Below the pieces are notes generated by a model that worked only from the letters and a program-made list of their open reading frames with translations, ran no database searches and was not told where the DNA came from. The translations under genes and the position numbers were made by a program. From Chionoecetes opilio (lineage: Eukaryota; Arthropoda; Malacostraca; Decapoda; Majidae), in the NCBI GenBank assembly GCA_016584305.1, contig JACEEZ010020917.1, positions 318,331 to 382,330 of the forward strand: DNA of 64,000 bases, written 5' to 3'. Below are positions 47,401 to 50,400 of the stretch, piece by piece (the stretch's first letter is position 1; every line of letters begins with the position of its first letter).

Positions 47401-50400
47401 TCCTAACCTTTCGGTGCAAGGACAGCGGGACACTGGCGGTGAAGCTGATGCTGCGCGTGGGACACATGTGCGCGGGCAAACACGCGCTGCCGCCGGGACA
47501 GATGGGTGGCAGGCTTGTCGTGGCGGCCGCTGGGGGCAAACTCTTGTAGACATCCGTGGCGCGTCCCTGGGGCCCCATGTCCTCCTCCTCTGCGCCGTAG
47601 CCAGGCCATGCCAACACCCGCATGTCCAGCCGAGGCACAGTGGTATTCTGAGACACATTATTTATAGGAGTAAATTAAGGCAAATTTTGAGTTACCTAAA
47701 ATTGCAAAAGATTCCTTTACACTTAAAATTAATAATACCCCTGCTGTCCACACTACGGGTGCAAGAGGCGTGTGGCACCAGGCACGCCTTCCCAGTATAA
47801 AGACCAGTGAGGGCTGAGCCATGTGTGCACTTTGATCAAACCCCCTATGGCAGGCTGCAGCCACACGTGCACAGTCCTGGGATGTTGCCCCTGAGAGCAA
47901 CTCCCATAGACACACACACGCTGCACCCGTGCATTATCATAAATAAAAAGAACTTTGTTAGGAATAAAGGGACAATGCTCAACTGCCCTAGAGGAGAGGA
48001 GAAGTCTTCAAATCCCATAAGGTCAGGAACAAGGCCCCGAGATCCAGAGGGGGATCATAGATAACTTTTCTTATCTAACCTTGATGACTAAGATAAACAC
48101 TACCAAATCCTTCAACTAGGAACTCTAAATAACTTAAATTATCAGCTACACAAGAAAAAAACTGAAGTTAAAAACAATTTAAACAAACTAGTACTACAAT
48201 AGCAAGCCAACAAACTATTTGTCACCACCTGTCAATCACCACCACCCACCTGTCAACCACCACCACCCACCTGTCAACCACCACCAACCACCCACCTGTC
48301 AACCACAATCACCCACCTGTCACCACCACCAACCATCAGTCACCACCACCAACCATCAGTCACCACCACCAACCATCAGTCACCACCACCAACCATCAGT
48401 CACCACCACCAACCATCATCACCACCACCACCATCAGTCACCACCACCAACCATCAGTCACCACCACCAACCATCAGTCACCACCACCAACCATCAGTCA
48501 CCACCACCAACCATCAGTCACCACCACCAACCATCAGTCACCACCACCAACCATCAGTCACCACCACCAACCATCAGTCACCACCACCAACCATCAGTCA
48601 CCACCACCAACCATCAGTCACCACCACCAACCATCAGTCACCACCACCAACCATCAGTCACCACCACCAACCATCAGTCACCACCACCAACCATCAGTCA
48701 CCACCACCAACCATCAGTCACCACCACCAACCATCAGTCACCACCACCAACCATCAGTCACCACCACCAACCATCAGTCACCACCACCAACCATCAGTCA
48801 CCACCACCAACCATCAGTCACCACCACCAACCATCAGTCACCACCCAACCATCAGTCACCACCACAACCATCAGTCACCACACACACAACCACCTCAGTC
48901 ACCACCACCAACCATCAGTCACCACCACCAACCATCAGTCACCACCACCAACCATCAGTCACCACCACCAACCACCTGTCACCACCACCAACCACCTGTC
49001 ACCACCACCAACCACCTGTCACCACCACCAACCACCTGTCACCACCACCAACCACCTGTCACCACCACCAACCACCTGTCCCACCACCTGCACCCACCAC
49101 AACCACCTGTCACCACCACAACCACCTGTCACCCCACCAACCACCTGTCACCACCACAACCACCTGTCACCACCACCTGTCACCACCACCTGTCACCACC
49201 ACCTGTCACCACCACCTGTCACCACCACCTGTCACCACCACCAACCACCTGTCACCACCACCAACCACCTGTCACCACCACCAACCACCTGTCCACCACC
49301 AACCCCTGTCACCACCACCAACCACCTGTCACCACCACCAACCACCTGTCACCACCACCAACCACCTGTCACCACCACCAACCACCTGTCACCACCACCA
49401 ACCACCTGTCACCACCACCAACCACCTGTCACCACCACCAACCACCTTTCCTTCCTACGCCAGTCATGTCATTGCCTCTATTAAATATTACATCCTTACC
49501 ACTACTCCCTAATATAATAATGACTGAAGATACATTCACTTCCTTACTACTACTACTCTTCCTAATGACTGAACGATACATTCACTTCCTTACCACTACT
49601 CACTTCCTAATGACTGAACGATACATTCACTTCCTTACCACTACTCACTTCCTAATGACTGAACGATATATGCACAGATAGGCGACCTTAACTCACCTCA
49701 TCCCTGTAAAACCATATCCTTGGCGTGGGGTGGAAGGGTCGGGGAAGGGCAGTCAGGTCGCGGCAACACACACTGCCCGCTGAGTCGGAGGTCACGCCAC
49801 AATGGAACTGCAGGTTAAATTAAATAAATTAAGACGGACTGGACCGATTTAATAGTACAATGTACTTATAGCTGATAGTATTTAGCTTAAAAAGTTATGT
49901 CAAATCCACAGTAACACACAATAGGAGTAAATTAAGGCAAATTTTGAGTTACCTAATTTTGCAAAAGATTCCTTTACACTTATAATTAATAATACCCCTG
50001 CTGTCCACACTAAGGGTGCATGGCGGGTGTGGTACCAGGCACGCCTTCCCAGTATAAAGACCAGGGAGGACTGAGCCATGTGTGCACTTTAATCAACCCC
50101 CCCTATGGCAGGCTGCAGCCACATGTGCACAGTCCTGGGATGTTGCCCCGGAGAGCAACACCCATAGACACACACACGCTGCACCCGTGCATTATCATAA
50201 ATAAAAATAACTATGTTAGGAATAAAGGGACAATGTTGAACTGCCCTAGAGGAGAGGTAGAAATCCTCAAATCCCCTAAAAGGTCAGGAACAAGGCCCCG
50301 AGATCCAGGGGGGGATCATAGATAACTTTTCTTGACCAAAGGTTACGGGAAACTTTCAAAGCTAACGCCTCCCGATGTCTCTACCGCCGTCACTTCTTTG

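Noticed and set aside
48219..49484. 421-codon His/Pro/Thr frame
   Set aside because: Translation of a 20-bp/18-bp minisatellite; no signal or domain outside the array.
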